A DNA stretch of 64,000 nucleotides, taken from contig OW799234.1 in assembly GCA_941918925.1 (NCBI GenBank), positions 125,821,395 through 125,885,394 of the forward strand, given 5' to 3'. A program made the translations under genes and the position numbers. Shown here piece by piece: positions 22,302 to 36,419 of the stretch; position 1 is the first letter of the stretch; every line of letters begins with the position of its first letter. This DNA comes from Phyto melanocephala. Lineage: Eukaryota > Arthropoda > Insecta > Diptera > Rhinophoridae. A model generated the notes under the pieces. The model was not told where the DNA came from, ran no database searches, and saw only the letters and a list, made by a program, of their open reading frames with translations.

Positions 22302-24517
22302 TACCATATAAAATTTAAAATAATTTAATAAAAAATTGTTTAAGCTTTTCTCAGAATAGGAAGCAACTGTAAAGTCTGCGATAGCTCAGTGGTAAGCAGT
22401 GTAACTCTTGAACTTTAATCAAAAAGACATTTTAGAATTAAAGTTAAAATTAACTTTAAAATCATAATTATAATTTATACTAAATTTGCAAACATTTTTT
22501 AGAGTTGCCATATCGAGTTTTTTATATACAATGTCTTATTTCTCTAAATCTTAACCTGTTAAGCGACGCTATATTTATGGGTAAAATTTTCGACTTTGTT
22601 TAAAACCATTGACACGTAATTTTGTAAAAATACTTTAAAGACACTTGTTTTTAGAAAATACAGCCAAGTTCCTTTAGATCATCTCTTGAACTCAAGTTTG
22701 ATAAGATAGGTTATAATGACATTCGGCCTAAACTAGCAAGCTTATGAGCTTAAATAAAGCCTTGCTTTATGCAATACTTGCATAAGCATACGATTAACCT
22801 AATATTAGATATTTTTCTAACAAAAAAAAACCTTGACGTGACCACAAATTTCAACCGCAATATCCTCGTGTTTGTGCTACGACCCATTTCTAACCTTATA
22901 CCTGATCATCAGCCCATATTTTATTATTTCTTCTTAAAATTATACACAAACAATTGCATAGATATACTAACAATTACCAAAACCAAAATCTGTTAAATAG
23001 CCTTCTGTTCAACTGCTGAAAAATGTTAGTATTTTAAATAAATAAGTTGAGAAGGATGAGTAAAAAACTGGCAAAAGAAAACTCTTTTAAATAATTTTCA
23101 ATGTAACTAAAACAAAAGAAACCCTATAGGGTAGATGTGTTGTATTGTCTGGGCATTGAAAAATGCCAATAGAACAAAAACTCAACAGCAATTAAAGTGT
23201 ACATTATCAGTAAAGTTTTAAAATAATTGAGACATTTGCAAGACATGCTAACAAACACATTATCTAGGATGGGGGAGAAAAAATTATTTATCACAAGTCA
23301 CAACAGTTTTTTTTTTTTTTTTAAAAAGCAAAAAGAATTCGATTTTTTAAATTTCAGTTAAATGATCTTACATTTAAAATGTACATAACGCAACAGGACA
23401 TTTATTTCAAGTCTGCACAAACTGTATGTTGTCGTTTAATGTTTTTGTTCTTATGGAAATGTGGTGTCTGCATGACATTTGTTCTGGCTACACGTATGAC
23501 TTTCCTTTTTTGGATGCTGTTGTGTTTGTGTGTGTGTGTAGTTTTCTTTATCAACTAGTATTAATTTCTCATAAACGAGAACAACTAAATTTTTTATTGT
23601 CGGTTATTTTTCTTTTAATTTTATTTTCATCTCATTGGATAACATTTTCTGGATTTTATGTGCAAGATTTGCTTAAGATCACGCATTAATTTCTCTTTGT
23701 TACCTAAAAAAAAGAAAAATAATATCTTCAGGTGACACATGATGACATGTCTGGAAGATAGGGCGCACAAACAGTAAATATAGAATGCACTTTTAAAACA
23801 AAATGATAGCTCAATTAAAATTCTGGGAAACTGTCGGCTTATTTGTCAAACTTCCAAAGGTGTCTGCTGTTTTGATTTGTAATAATTTCCATTTTAGAAG
23901 CTACAAAAAAATGTTATTTTTTTCGGGTTGTTATCAGTAGACATAAATAGATACGAGTAGTATTCGGGCGGTTATTGTGGTTTTTGGTTTAGTGTTTATG
24001 AATAACAATTTCAGTTTCATTTTTTTCCTGGGAACACCACAAGAATCTGTGCTAATCTGTGAAATTTATGTTAAAGGGATTGTTGAGAAGAGCAGCACTT
24101 TTTTTAAAAAGGAAAAAAAAATGAAATCTAAGTGGCCGACATAAATATGTAACTCATTATAATGTGATGTTTTCGGAAAACATGTTGTTTGTTTTTTTTT
24201 TTTAACTTTCTCCTAGTCAATGTGGTTTTTAATTAGGCTGCAGTTCTGTGGATAGAATTAATCTGTTTTTTTTTTTTAAGTAAATACTGTTTTATTACTT
24301 TACTAACAGCCAAAATGTATTTCGATATTTTAGTGTTTCAAATAGTTACACATATACAATTCAAGTCTGTGTTTATTAAGAGATGGTTTACAGAATCATA
24401 GCAAAATAAGTGGTGCATTTATTAGTCGTTTGACATTCGATTTTTCTGTAATATTTTTTTCACAGTTTGTAGCTGCAGATGAAAGTAAGTATCCAAAACA
24501 AAGCTGTTTTTAATAAA
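22302..24517. other. AT-rich DNA, no gene seen
   Basis: No gene recognised. Frames at 22769-22996 and 23426-23689 have no domain. A short repeat shared with 53.4 kb lies at 24151-24197. Confidence 0.55.
24151..24197 (+). repeat. short interspersed motif with palindrome, copy 1
   Basis: About 46 bp starting AACTCATTATAATGTG are nearly the same as 53391-53436 (3 differences). The centre is the palindrome ATGTTTTC-G-GAAAACAT (24167-24183), followed by 'atgttgtttg' and a T run. A hairpin followed by a T-rich end suggests the terminus of an undefined element. Confidence 0.6.
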
Positions 24518-25263
24518 AACAAGTAACAGTGCTATATTCGGCCGTGCGGAATCTTATATACCCTTCACAACGTGTAGTCATGCAATAACAATTGTTTGTA
24601 TCACCATTCATCCCATATAAAATACGTGCATACGTACACGTTAGAATAAATGTGGCATCGAATCCCAGCTGAGCCAAAAAAATTTTATTTTATTTTATTT
24701 AATATATTATTTATATTTTATTATTTTTTTTTATATTTTTTTTAAATTTTTTTAAAAAATTTTTTTAGAAAAATTTTTTTAAATTTTTTTAAAATTTTTT
24801 TTTTTAATTTTTTTTTTGTAGTTTTTTTTATTATTTTTTCTTATTTTTAATATTTTTTTTTTGTAATTTTTTTTTGTTTGGTATGTTTTTTACGTATGTA
24901 TGTATGTATGTATGTTGTTGTTGTAATTGTGAAAAAAAACGAGGTGGTCGTGGTTTTTTGCTCATATCTCAGAAAGTTATGGGGCGATTATGCTGAATTT
25001 CAATAGCGATTCATTCCTGGATATTTCCAAGAGATTGATACCATATAGAGATCTGAGGAACATATAGTTGCTTCTAAAAGTTGATTTCAACCAACACACG
25101 GACAGACGGGCAGACGGACAGACGGTCAGGGCTTAATCGACTCCTCTATTCATAAGCTTTTAGAAAATATATACTTTATGGGGTCGGAAATGAAAATTGT
25201 AGAAATTACAAACGGAATGACAAAGCTATATATACCCTTGTGCACCACAGGTGAAGGGTATAA
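24518..25263 (-). mobile_element. DINE-1/Helentron-like element, subfamily a, complete
   Basis: Read on the minus strand from TTATACCCTTCACCTGTGG (about 25263) to CTTACTTGTT-like sequence at 24518. All blocks are present: 5' hairpin, 'accccataaagtatatat', a long (GTCC/GTCT)n, the 'cagatctc' block, a (CATA)n stretch, a long A/T-only spacer, 'ggctcagctgggattcgatgccac', the subterminal GTGAAGGGTATA and the hairpin ATTCCGC-acg-GCCGAAT (one mismatch). Its A/T spacer contains TATAAATAATATAT only once, so it serves as the empty site for the Penelope-like insertion at 38.6 kb. Confidence 0.85.
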
Positions 25264-26019
25264 AAAAAAGTAACCATCTTGCGAATTGTGAATTTCGCAA
25301 AGTTCATTTTGTATTGCTGCTATGCAATTAATTGTAGAAATTACTTTTATTAAACACTGGAAGTTTTCTAACTGTGTCAACCAACAAACCTTTAAATATT
25401 TATTTTGGTTGTACAACTTCCTAAAATTTTGCAACTGATAGCAATGTATAGGATCCTTATTATAAATTAATTTTCTATGAGGCAAAGCTTATCTTTTTTT
25501 AGAGAATCAAGGAGTCATATTATTTTTTTAACTTTCAAACCATTTCTTTTATACTTCATAATAGATAAAATATTTTATATTTTAGCTTTTATTAGATGAC
25601 TGTAAAACTAGCTGTCATCTTAAGAAGTCTAATCGATTTTTTTCTGTACACTTTGGCAAATAATCATGTATCGACTTACACCAGAACAACTTTTACAAAA
25701 TGTGGAAATTTATATCCAAAATTCTCCTTCTGTTCGCCAAACGACCAAATTTTCTCTTGCGAATACTATACTACTGTAGAATATAAATAGTATGATAGAA
25801 AACATAAATTTAATAAGTTTTCTGTCCGTCCGCTACTTGAAAATTTTGAAGAAAGATCTTGACATACATCGATATATAATCCAACTGGTGCAACACTAAC
25901 AGCCATTGAATCATCAATTGTTTTAATTTTTGGCACAATTCTCATGGGACTCCTGAGACATTACAACATCCCGAAAAAATTTTTGTTTCGATTTACAAAC
26001 CGAAGAAATCATCGTCATG
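25264..26019. other. AT-rich DNA, no gene seen
   Basis: No supported gene. It may contain unrecognised decayed parts of the mariner relic that follows. Confidence 0.5.
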
Positions 26020-26170
26020 TCTTTATGTTTAAAACCGGTTTCAACTTTATGGTGAATAGCGAACGCTGGAAGCAACTGATTACTGTATTTCTTTACTTCT
26101 CATGTCATTGCAAATCATTGGGATGAGAAATGGTTTCAATTAGATGTCGCAACATGTCATACAGCGTTCG
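26020..26170 (+). pseudogene. mariner-type transposase scrap
   Basis: 'MVNSERWKQLITVFLYF' resembles the 'TVNGERYR.MIT.FF' stretch before the second catalytic Asp in mariner-type transposases. After a stop and frame change, 'WFQLDVATCHTA' matches the conserved 'WFQQDGATCHTA' motif around that Asp. No further transposase sequence is visible on either side, and a retrotransposon fragment begins within about 90 bp. It is a short, dead relic. Confidence 0.6.
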
Positions 26171-26254
26171 TGTGTTTTGAAACACACTGGTCTATGGTAT
26201 TGAACAAGCAACTTTTGATAATTTCGAAGCCAACCTTCCACGCTCATTTACCGA

Positions 26255-27851
26255 TCTTATTGATCACAAATTCTCTTACAAAAATTAAGACATTGTGGTA
26301 TTTGTGATCGACAATTGTTTTTATTTCACAACTATTTGGAAAATCGGAGACAATTTGTTCAAATAAACACACAGTAAAGTTCCTTGGAAGTAATAAAATT
26401 TGGAGTGCCGCAGGGAAGTGACCGAGAACACTTGTTTATTAGAATATATCTTAATGATCTAGAAAACTTACAACTATCGGGGAAATTATTTATTAATGCG
26501 GATGACATATGTTTATTTTATCCATATTTCCATGACACGGTGGTGAAAGTGTATACAGAAAGGGATGCAGCACTTATTTCTGTGTTCATGAGTTTGAATA
26601 AATTAATATTAAATTCCAACAAAACAAAAGTTTTATGATTCATTTATTCTCGACAATATGAATTTAATGAATTGTTGACCGAAAAATTATAATGAAGCAG
26701 ATATAAATCAATTATTTAGGAGTGACTTTTAGTAGTAAACTTAATTGGAATCACCATATTCAACATATAAAAAACGAAATTTCACCAACTATTGGTATTT
26801 TGTAGTAATTTAAAAATAAATTCTAGAAATCTACTAAATTGCTTATGTATAATGCTTTAATGCAAAGTCATTTCAATTATCTTAATATATTATATGATTG
26901 TTAAAAGTCTACCCTGCTTAAATCAGTACAACGAATGCAGAACAAAGCTCTAAAAATAGTAGTAGACTCGCGGTAACAAAAACACTGCCTTACGTGAACA
27001 CCGGATAAGATGAACATAATTTTTTTTTACACTGACTACTCTGTAGCGTGAACACAGTGAGAAAGCCTTATAACGTGAACAAATTTTTCGGTTATGCAAA
27101 TCGTTTTCACAGGTTTAGTTTAGTGCGTGCTGCTGATTTAGCATGACCTAATCTAAAGTTTTTCGTGAAAAAAGTCACAAAAACTACCAAACGTCTAAAG
27201 TTAAACTTTTTGTGATTGAAGAGGCAAAAATCCTCGCTGTTTTAGAAATTTTGAATCTCCTGTGGACTACAATTGCTCCAAATCGTAATGGATTTCAGCT
27301 GCAATTTTAGAAAATTGGTTTGACTAATAATGGACGCTATTTGCTATTTAAATTTAACTTGGAAACATCTTGAAAAGAAAACAATAGCAAAATGCTGCCT
27401 GAACATTTTTAGTTCTTTACTTTACGTCTAGACAAGTCATAGATTTGTCAAGACTAGAACAAAACGTCGGCAAAGCAACTGTCAAAAAATTATTCATCTT
27501 CTTTGATATGGTTAAAACGTATAAAGTGTATTTTGTCGCAATTTTTACGTCGTCTATTTCTTTCATATTCATAGATTGCAATTGTTAAAATACGTATTTA
27601 AATGCTTTTATAATATTGGTCACCACGTAGTACAATTCTCAAGGTATCAAACAGCGTTCAATACAAGAAATAATGGCAATCTGGCTGTAGTCAAATGTAG
27701 GTTGGAAATAACAAAACAAAGTATTGAATATGCGGATAGTCGTGAACTCAAAAAATTGCCTAGAAACTTGAAAATGATACAAGGAATATCAATCTTTAAA
27801 AAATCTATTAAGATCTACTTATTTAAGCAATTAAAGGAAATTCTTAACTAA
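26255..27851 (+). pseudogene. broken non-LTR reverse transcriptase (CR1/Jockey-type), interrupted
   Basis: In several frames: 'LLQKLRHCGIC' and 'FHNYLENRRQFVQIN' (about 26270-26370); then 'KFGVPQGS' and the catalytic region, here 'NADDICLFYPY', where the usual F of FADD is N (26384-26638); then 'IIYLGVTFSSKLNWNHHIQH' and 'LMYNALMQSHFNYLNILY' with stops (26700-26900); then 'QRMQNKALKIV' (about 26930-26957). The C-terminal part resumes at about 27560 as 'IHRLQLLKYVFKCFYNIGHH' and ends at a natural stop at 27851. About 570 bp of other DNA splits it. Frameshifts and stops show long decay. Confidence 0.8.
26958..27530. mobile_element. transposon inserted in the reverse transcriptase relic, possibly pogo-like
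   Basis: The insert begins near 'agtagactcgcggtaac'. It carries three copies of the subterminal motif CGTGAACA (about 26994, 27050, 27075), as DNA transposons often do for transposase binding. A short frame 'VKLFVIEEAKILAVLE' (about 27208-27255) resembles the start of pogo/Tigger helix-turn-helix domains. I could not find the opposite TIR or a clear TA duplication, so the right border is uncertain and the family is tentative. Confidence 0.4.
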
Positions 27852-27901
27852 CGATTTAATGTCACAAATCATTTTAATACATTTTGTATTATAATTTTTT
27901 A

Positions 27902-28190
27902 CTAGCTTGTGCCCGCGACTTCGTGTGCGTAGTTATCGTGATAAAAGGTAGACTTAGTATTAACAACAAAAATAAAAATATTTACAACACAAACAACCCA
28001 CTTAGGATGTGTTATGATGGGTTTGCCAACGACTTTGCATTATTATCGCGATAAAAAGAAGCCTATGTGTTAATCTAGGTTGTTAAATATCTATCTATGT
28101 ACCGAGTTTCATTTAGTTCCGTTCAGCAATTTTTCAGTAATTGAGTAACAAATATCCAAACATACAAACATTCACATTTATTATATTATT
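27902..28190 (+). repeat. conserved insect repeat tail (RTE-like 3' region)
   Basis: It starts 'actagcttgtgcccgcgact' and contains 'gcctatgtgttaatctaggt', 'gttccgttcagcaattttt' and 'agtaacaaatatccaaacat', ending 'cacatttattatatta'. I recognise this wording from interspersed repeats in many insects, usually as the 3' end of RTE-type retrotransposons or SINEs that use them. The CTAG near its start could alternatively mark a Helitron end. Two related stretches ('gattatcgcgataaaa'-like) sit about 90 bp apart. Confidence 0.55.
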
Positions 28191-30226
28191 TTTTTTATAT
28201 ATTTAACTATATTTTATTTTATATTACGGAATATTATTTTGAAAACTCGCCTCAATAAAGCCTTTTTGGCGCTGAGGAATTATTTAGTCTTCGTTTAATT
28301 ATTGAAAAAGAAAATTAAAAATAAAAAAAATAATACCGAATATGCCCGAAAATGGACCGGCAAGAAGGGATTCAAAAAAGCACAGTTATGAAGGGAATAT
28401 GCCAGAAATTATTTTAATATACTAAATAAAATGAAATTTGTGAATTTGTGAGAAGCCTAAAAAAGTACTTATCCAAATATAATTCTCCCAGATTCAAAAT
28501 TATAATGTTAGATGAGAATCAATGTGATTCTTATTTTCGAGAGTAGTGTAAGGAGTGTTGGGTATATGGCTCCACTTAAAATTGACCCTAAAGTCGAGAT
28601 ATTAATCTGTTAGGAATATTTTACAACTAAAATTAAATTTTATTTCTATCTACTTGCAATATGTAGCACTTCAATTTACTTGTACTGATTTCTCAAGTGA
28701 AGATCAAATAAGAAAGATATTTACTATAAATCTACACTGTTAAAGATAAATACAAAGCTTCCAACATAGCTTCTGATACTATGTTTCATTTAGTATATCC
28801 GCCTAGCAGTCTGTTTTTTTTAACGATATCGTTTTACTGTATAAATCGAAAAACTTCAGTGATGTTTAAGACGCCAATGGCTTATGTTTAAAGGAGTTGT
28901 ATAACAATAGACCTTGTGGTCTCCGAGTAAATTTGTGTGCCAACAGACTAGCATTGGAGCAGTTCCTGAGACTTTCACCTTAACTGTGTTCTTTGCATTT
29001 GAATCTTGCACACAGTGCAAAGATGTAAACCCATATTTGGGCATTAGTTATTTTATAAAAACCTTTTTAAAAGAATCTATCGTTTCTAATAATTCCTTAT
29101 CACATGCTGATGATATTAAAAAATATTGTGGTTTTGTAAAAACCATAATGCTATACCTGAATTTTAATGTAAGCTTTGTACAAGAAATGAGACATGCATG
29201 AAATTCTGAACTTACATAGACTGACGAAAAAGGATTTTCTATTCACGAGCAATTAACTATTCAGACTGTATCCTATTTGTGATAATCTATATTAAGTAAG
29301 CAAATAAAACACTGTTCGATTCCATAAAGCAACACATTAATGAATGCTCATATATCAAGCCAAGTTCTCAAATCCTTAAAAAATCCTAAAAGTCTCCTTA
29401 AGCTTAATTTTTTTAATTAAGCACAACATTTACTTATACAACATTCTACTTACAAGAGCATCTTTTAATTTAACTAAATCATATTATAATAAAAATAATT
29501 GACTCTTAATTTAAAATATACGTGTTCAACAAGTGCATCAACATGAAATTTATGTTAATAATATAACAATTTACCACAATATGTAAATCCTTTAACAAAT
29601 TTAACTGTAGAATTTATAACAATTTTTCAAAGATTCCTTTTTCATAAACTCTAAAAATGTATTTACTTTTTATTTATGAGATTTAACAACATGGCTTCAC
29701 ACAGCAATAACTTTTAGCAGTACTAGCAGGTTATAACAAAGCCTTCAGGCTTTAAAAAGGATTTCTAAATGCTGGCATTTTATTATGATACTCTAGTAAC
29801 ATTATTCAGTAGTTATCCCGCTCACTCAACCTCCGGCTGCTGCTTTAGTTTTTCATCACAAGTATCAACAGTAGAATTTTTCTCTAGTTAAATTTTTTTT
29901 CTCAAATCTTTGCTGCTTTCTAACTCCACAGAGCTTAGCTGTAGTATATTATAGAGACCTTTAGGTATCAAGTATATTTTTGTAGAGTTTATTTTTTTAC
30001 TTTTTTTTTCTATTTTATCACAATGCCTGGTTGTCCTCAGTGCTATTGCCGTTGTCGCCTTGCTTATGTGGGATGCTTGATACAAACCCCAGATAGTATG
30101 CCAACATCGACAACAACAAACAAACGACAGTTACTTAGTTAGTCTAACTAAACCAACCGAGCTAAACCACCCAACCGTACAATCATAGGATAAACTAAAT
30201 CCTTCCAAGTGACTCTTCTCTAACAT

Positions 30227-30244
30227 ACACACACACACACACAC
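30227..30244 (+). repeat. (CA)9 microsatellite
   Basis: Nine AC/CA repeats in otherwise unique DNA. It carries no retrotransposon insertion, unlike the (GT)n tract at 19-21 kb. Confidence 0.9.
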
Positions 30245-33200
30245 CTATGTACATTTACAGCATATACTATGCACCATATCCTGCATAAGCTTCAAAGTTT
30301 ATATTTGCTTGTATAAGATTTTTTCTCAGTATAAGTATCAACAAAACAATAAAGTATGAACATTTTTTTTCTTGCTTCAATTTTGCTTTCATAGAATTAA
30401 CTCATACATACATTTATTAGTATTCGTTAGTCTTTGTTATAACACACATGGAGACAGGGACTTGTTTGCTAATTTTTCCAGTTTCTATTTTCGGGTCCAT
30501 CTCTTTTGTTAAGCTGAGTGATATGCACGTATGCACATGGCTGCTGTAAGGACCCCATGTATGGTCAAATGTGTCATAGTCTATACATACGTATGTTTGA
30601 ATATAAGGTCAGCATTAGACATGAAAGAGAGATACAGTAACTAAGCCAACAACTTATAACAAGTTTTGCATACACACTGCAGTCGAATAGACAAAGATGA
30701 GTGGGTGTGGTCATCATCAAAGATATATAACAACGATTTTTATATGGTACAATCTCTTCTTTTACAGTTGCTGACAAAAAAAAACGGGTGCTTGGAATCC
30801 AAGTATTTTCAAAAACTTTGGTAAGATTTTCATCTTCTTCAAAAGTTTGTTAAAAATTTAAAATTTCTTAATTCAGAGTCTCATATTTGTTTCTTTACAA
30901 ATAAAACTGGGTAATTTCTTCAGACTCTTTAAAAGAGAAGAATCATTATTATTTTTTATACTTTTGTAATAGTTAAAGATTAATGTTTATAATCACAACT
31001 TTTTATTAATTGTTGACCTGCAAATTCGATACAATAATTAATGTAATTATTTACACTTGCTTTTGCTTAAGCTCGGATTTTAATATTAATTCTTTAGCTA
31101 ACAATCCCAAATACATCTCATCAAATTTTTAAATAGTCTTTGTGCTCATATAAATATTATCAAACACCGCGTACAATTTTAATTAACTTCTTTGTAGATG
31201 CACTGAATTATTGACAATTGTTTCTTCTTAATGTAACAGGTTATCCTGTATTGTGCCAGATTAACTGATTATACTAAAACAAATAAAGTAATTGTGTTTG
31301 AAATGCTTGTCAAAAAATTTGCTTTTTTTTTAAGCAAAAATAGACAACTCGGCACTTTGATATTTTTAAAACTAAAAAGTCAGCGAAACACCGATAAATC
31401 GGAAAAATGACAGCTCTGCATTGTTTACAATAACAACAAACGTTTAAATAAATGTCAAAAAAATTTGCTTAAAGTAAAAGTTAAGTAAAATAACAAGAAT
31501 ATCAGTTACAATTAGAACTTCTTTGAAATAATGAGGTAAGTTTAAACATGTTCGATTTACAAACTAAAACTAAGTACGAGGACCGAACTTTGATAATCAA
31601 GCCAATTATTTTTCACTTAACCTTATAAGGGCAAAGGTTTTTGCATTTAATATTCGCTTTGAGAGGCTGTGGTTTCCAAAATACAAAAAAAAAATATTTC
31701 TAATTTGGACAATCCCTTAATTCTTCTTCGACCTCTAAAATCATTGCTCTTTGGACCACGTCTTTCCCAGTTTCAATATTTAATGTGAAGATCAATATGT
31801 TATATATATAAAACTTCGTCTAATTGATTTTGAAGGAATTTCTGTTACCTGCAACTGCAACTCTGCAGGGTTCTATTGTAATGCTTTTAGTATATTCTGA
31901 CCCTATTTTTTGAGGAAAGAAATTTTTTTATATTTAAATTTACACTAAAACTCAATCTAAGTAAAACTTCCTAAACTGACTTCTCTTTTCGTTTATCTTT
32001 CCAAACTCTCTGTATTTAATCCAGATTGTAACAAAATACCTGTGTTGGCATACCTCTTTTAAGGCTTCTTCAATTAAAAAAAGTTCATGGCCTGGCTTAA
32101 GGCTGCGGGAATCTGATTTCCCAGGAATTCGGGTCATGTAATTAATAGTTAAGCAGGAGTTTTTCTTAATTTTCGATTCATACCCAGACTTCATGAATTG
32201 TAGCCTTGGAATGTTTCATATGCTTATGAAGAACTAGGAAAACGCCATTGATAAGAACACTAAGAACGAAAAGTTCGATTTCGTACTAGAACAACAGCCC
32301 AATCTCTATAATATTTTATCTGAATTCAACCTTAAACCACTCTTAAACTCCTCAACAAGACCTTAAAAACATTTACTATAAGATAACGTAGCAAAATATG
32401 AAAATATGTTTAAGCTGGATCTTCTGTTGGCTCTCACTGTGCAAACAAACATTACATGTTGTTCTGTTCTTCATGGCATTATAATTCGTGGTATTATACA
32501 TACGATATTATAGTTGTCTCTACTGGCGTGAAACATATTTTTATTTTAGCACTTTAATGTTTTTTGCTTCTTGTAAGCCTCCTCTATCTGTTACAGTTGC
32601 CAACAGCCATCTTTATAATTTACAATTTTGACGAGTTAATTCATGCCATGTTGTTGTTCGAAATAACAACAAAACTGGATAGAGCAACAAAAACGAAAAC
32701 AATAAAACATTATAGTCGCATTCAACTGGCTAACAAGTTGTTTGTTCTTGGTTTAAAAAGAGTTTGAATAATGCTACAGCTTTTACTGCTGCTACTACTG
32801 CTGTTTATTAATCACATCTTGTCAGAGTGACAATAGCAATTTTAAATTTCCATTTTATGGTGTTAGCCACTGGGTGACAGACATTAAATAATTAATATTG
32901 GTTTATTGTTGTAAGAAATTTAATTATGCATGTTCGCACAAAAAGTTGAACATGATAAAGTTCGTTCGTTTGGTAAGAGTTTAGAGATGATAGTTCTTGA
33001 GTGAAAATGTAGTTTTCATTTTCATTGAATAAGGTTGGATAGTAGTGTTCAGAATTTTTTGTATAAAATAGACTTGAGTTAGAATTATAAATATAATTTA
33101 AATTATTTTGATGTTTTTAAATTTCCACTCGAATATCATAACTTTCTTGAAATAAGCAGCAGGTGTTATTTATTAACAACATATGGAGAGATATTATACA

Positions 33201-36200
33201 TTTATAATTAAATATGTTCAATTAGATTTTTATAATTCAATTAAAAATGTTCACCCAATTTACTCTTCCACGTTAAGGAAATTCCAAATACACCCAGATT
33301 TTTGTACAGAATATACACAAATAAAACATTTCATACTACTAAAATCCCACTTGTGCTTAAATCAAGCATAACGATGATAGATTCACTCACTCAAAGAAAT
33401 CACTGGATATCGCACATCAAAGCCATACCAATATGCAATAAGTACACAATCCTTGTACTTTACTTTCAATATACAGACAGACACTCCAGCACATAAAGAC
33501 AGGAAAATATTTATAAATTTTTTTTTTTGCACATGTGTTGTTTTCTTTAGGATATGAAGTGATTTGATATTGACACTGGTAAAATGTTACAACAGTTAAA
33601 GAGGGATGGAGAGAGGGAGGCAAAAAGAAAAATAAACAGGGAGTACAAAACACACACTTACAGCAGTCTTGTATTTTTTAACAATTAAAACAGAAAAAGA
33701 AAACTTTTAAATAAAATAAACTGCTAAATCGAAAAAACTATGCGTAAAAAATGTTGGTTCTTTTGTACCGATGTTGATCTAATTCCAATAAATGCTGCAA
33801 TGCAAAGGTATTTCCTAGTTAAATACATACTCATACTCCTAAGTGCTTTTAGTGAACAAGTGCATGTACTCTAGAGTACACCCTACATTTTATACGTTAT
33901 AATTTCGAGAAATGTTTAGACTCATGCAACAACAACAAAAGCATAATGACAAGTGTCTAACTAGTGGATGTTTCTGTTGACTGATTCCCGTAAAAAGCAC
34001 TGAAAAAAAGTAAATGTGCATTCTGTATATTGAGAAAAAATTTTTCCTTCCTATATTTTATTTCCTAAACTTTATTATACGACTCGCATTTAGCATCACT
34101 ACACTGCCAATGTTCCTTCAGTTTTTCTCTGGCATCTTTTGCGAAGCACATCTTCAACTAGAATGCTGATGAAGATGATGTCAATGATGATGATGTTGGT
34201 GGATATGTTGTTGATGCCACCCGCTTAAACTCTTATCGTTTCCTGTTTATTATAGGTAAAATACGTATCCGCACTAACTCGGTTTACCCTTTGTGTTTGT
34301 GTAGTTATGCTTCTTTACATAAGTTTGCGTGTTATATTGATTTCTAGCAATATTCGAACATGACGATGATGATACGCCACCGCCGCCACCACTCCATTAA
34401 AAAAGGAGGGAATCTAAATATGCCCGGTGGCGAACATTCTCATATTTAATTGTGACAAATGCAGACAATATGAAATCTTCAATGAAAGATTTTAATTTTT
34501 TTTTGTGTCATAAAAGAATTTTCTAAGTATGTAAATGTCTAAACTTTCATACGTGACCAAAATTAAATTTGTCTTTGAGGTGGCCGCGTATTAGTGAGTT
34601 CTAACAGACAATATCCTGGAGATTTATAAGCTATTGACAACTCAAAATACACAAACTATCTTAAGTATGGTGAAACTGTATGTTGATTCGTCATCGTCAC
34701 GTGGATTTATCACTAAAATCATCTTTTACAATAATTTCATGAAAAATCCGACTTTATACTGATTCTGCAACAATGATTCATCGATGAAAATGTTATTGTG
34801 ATCATGTCGCTCAAATTCGCTACTGGGTACTTACAAAAAGGAGTCCACCGTATAAGCGTAGGTATTTGGTTATAAGTGTGAGTATAGTTTTTGTTTTTAT
34901 GTATTGGGATTTCCGTACCTTTTTTGCTTTTATAGCTCTAAGAATTGTATGTTATTGCATTGCGTTTTAAGTTTTAAGCTTTACCAGTTGTTCGATATCG
35001 TTTGCAAATGTTGTTATGCTTTTGTTTCATTTGTCCTTTACTGTACCTTTTTTTTCTGTGTTATCGGCATATTTTTTCTTGCCGTATGCAAATATGTGAG
35101 GTATAGTAGTATCTTAGAGATGGTTTGGTACAGTTGCTTTTGATCTAGTACATAATTTTGGCTCCAGTTCTGAGACATACTCACCATGTGCAACCTGCAA
35201 TTATTACATTTAGACTTATTACATTTTTGATTCGAACTAAAAACTATATTCAAATTTTGTATGGAACGTTTAGAAGCCAGTATTTAAACTGTGTTCCCTA
35301 CTGAGTACATTCCAATTTATAACAGAGAATCGGCAAATCAATGCTGTATAATAAGCGTTTTCAAAAATTCTTTGAACATCAGTTTCATCAGGAAAAGATC
35401 CTTCTTAAAAATCAATATTATTTTATAATAAAATTATGCAGACTATTATTATTAACATATCGAAGATAATTCTAGACTGCTACGTGTGACAGAGTCTTCT
35501 GGTTTTTGTGGCACTGTACGAAGCAGAAATGGTAAATTGAACAATGTAGAACTCGATGCATAATTAATTCATTTCTCCATTTTCTAAATATATATCTTTA
35601 CTCATTAGAAAACTCTATATAACAAAGTACCACATGAACTGAAAAATTTGACTACGTCAACAAACTAATCCCATCAAAATAATTCTTAAGGGATTTCCAC
35701 TGCGAATGTATTCGAAGTTTGATAATATTCAATCTATATTAAATTTTTTTTACCTGATACATCTGAATCCCATGATGGTCCGGAATTCACATTAATCATA
35801 TTATTTATTCATATTCAAAAAATTTTAATTCCGCTTACTTCATCTCATTAATCATCATCTGGTGTTATGTTGATGCAGTTAATTGTCTTACACCTTAATG
35901 TTATTTTGTAACTTATTCCCTGACGTTCTGTTGTCAAAACGGTATAAAAGTTAAAGCACTTTAAAGTTATTTTACAAGATAGATTAAGCTTACAGGGTAC
36001 TATGTATATTTGTTATGCATCTTGTTATCCAACTCAATTTTATATACACGCAACGCTCTCTGTTGTGTTACTATTGTACCAACTGTGCTTGTTCACCTAT
36101 TTATATTAGTACTGCCATAATTTCTATGATCTACAATGTTCTGTGAGTTGCTCGAACTATAGTTCTTACATTCGCAAAGGACATAATGCTGATAATTGCA

Positions 36201-36419
36201 TTTGAAAAATGTAAATCATAATAAATGTGTTACTGTTATATATATATACTATATGTTTAGTAGCTATCATTGATGTGTTTATCATTGTATCACTGACACT
36301 AATGCAGAAATGTCTTTGGATTTTCTTTAAATAGGATTTATAATAACCTGCAAATGTAAGAATGTCCATCTCACTATCAAGACATCGCACTACACTCATG
36401 TGCAGGCAATGATTCATGG

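Noticed and set aside
22375..22410. 'gatagctcagtggtaag', tRNA-like A box
   Set aside because: No B box, acceptor pairing or anticodon arm follows.
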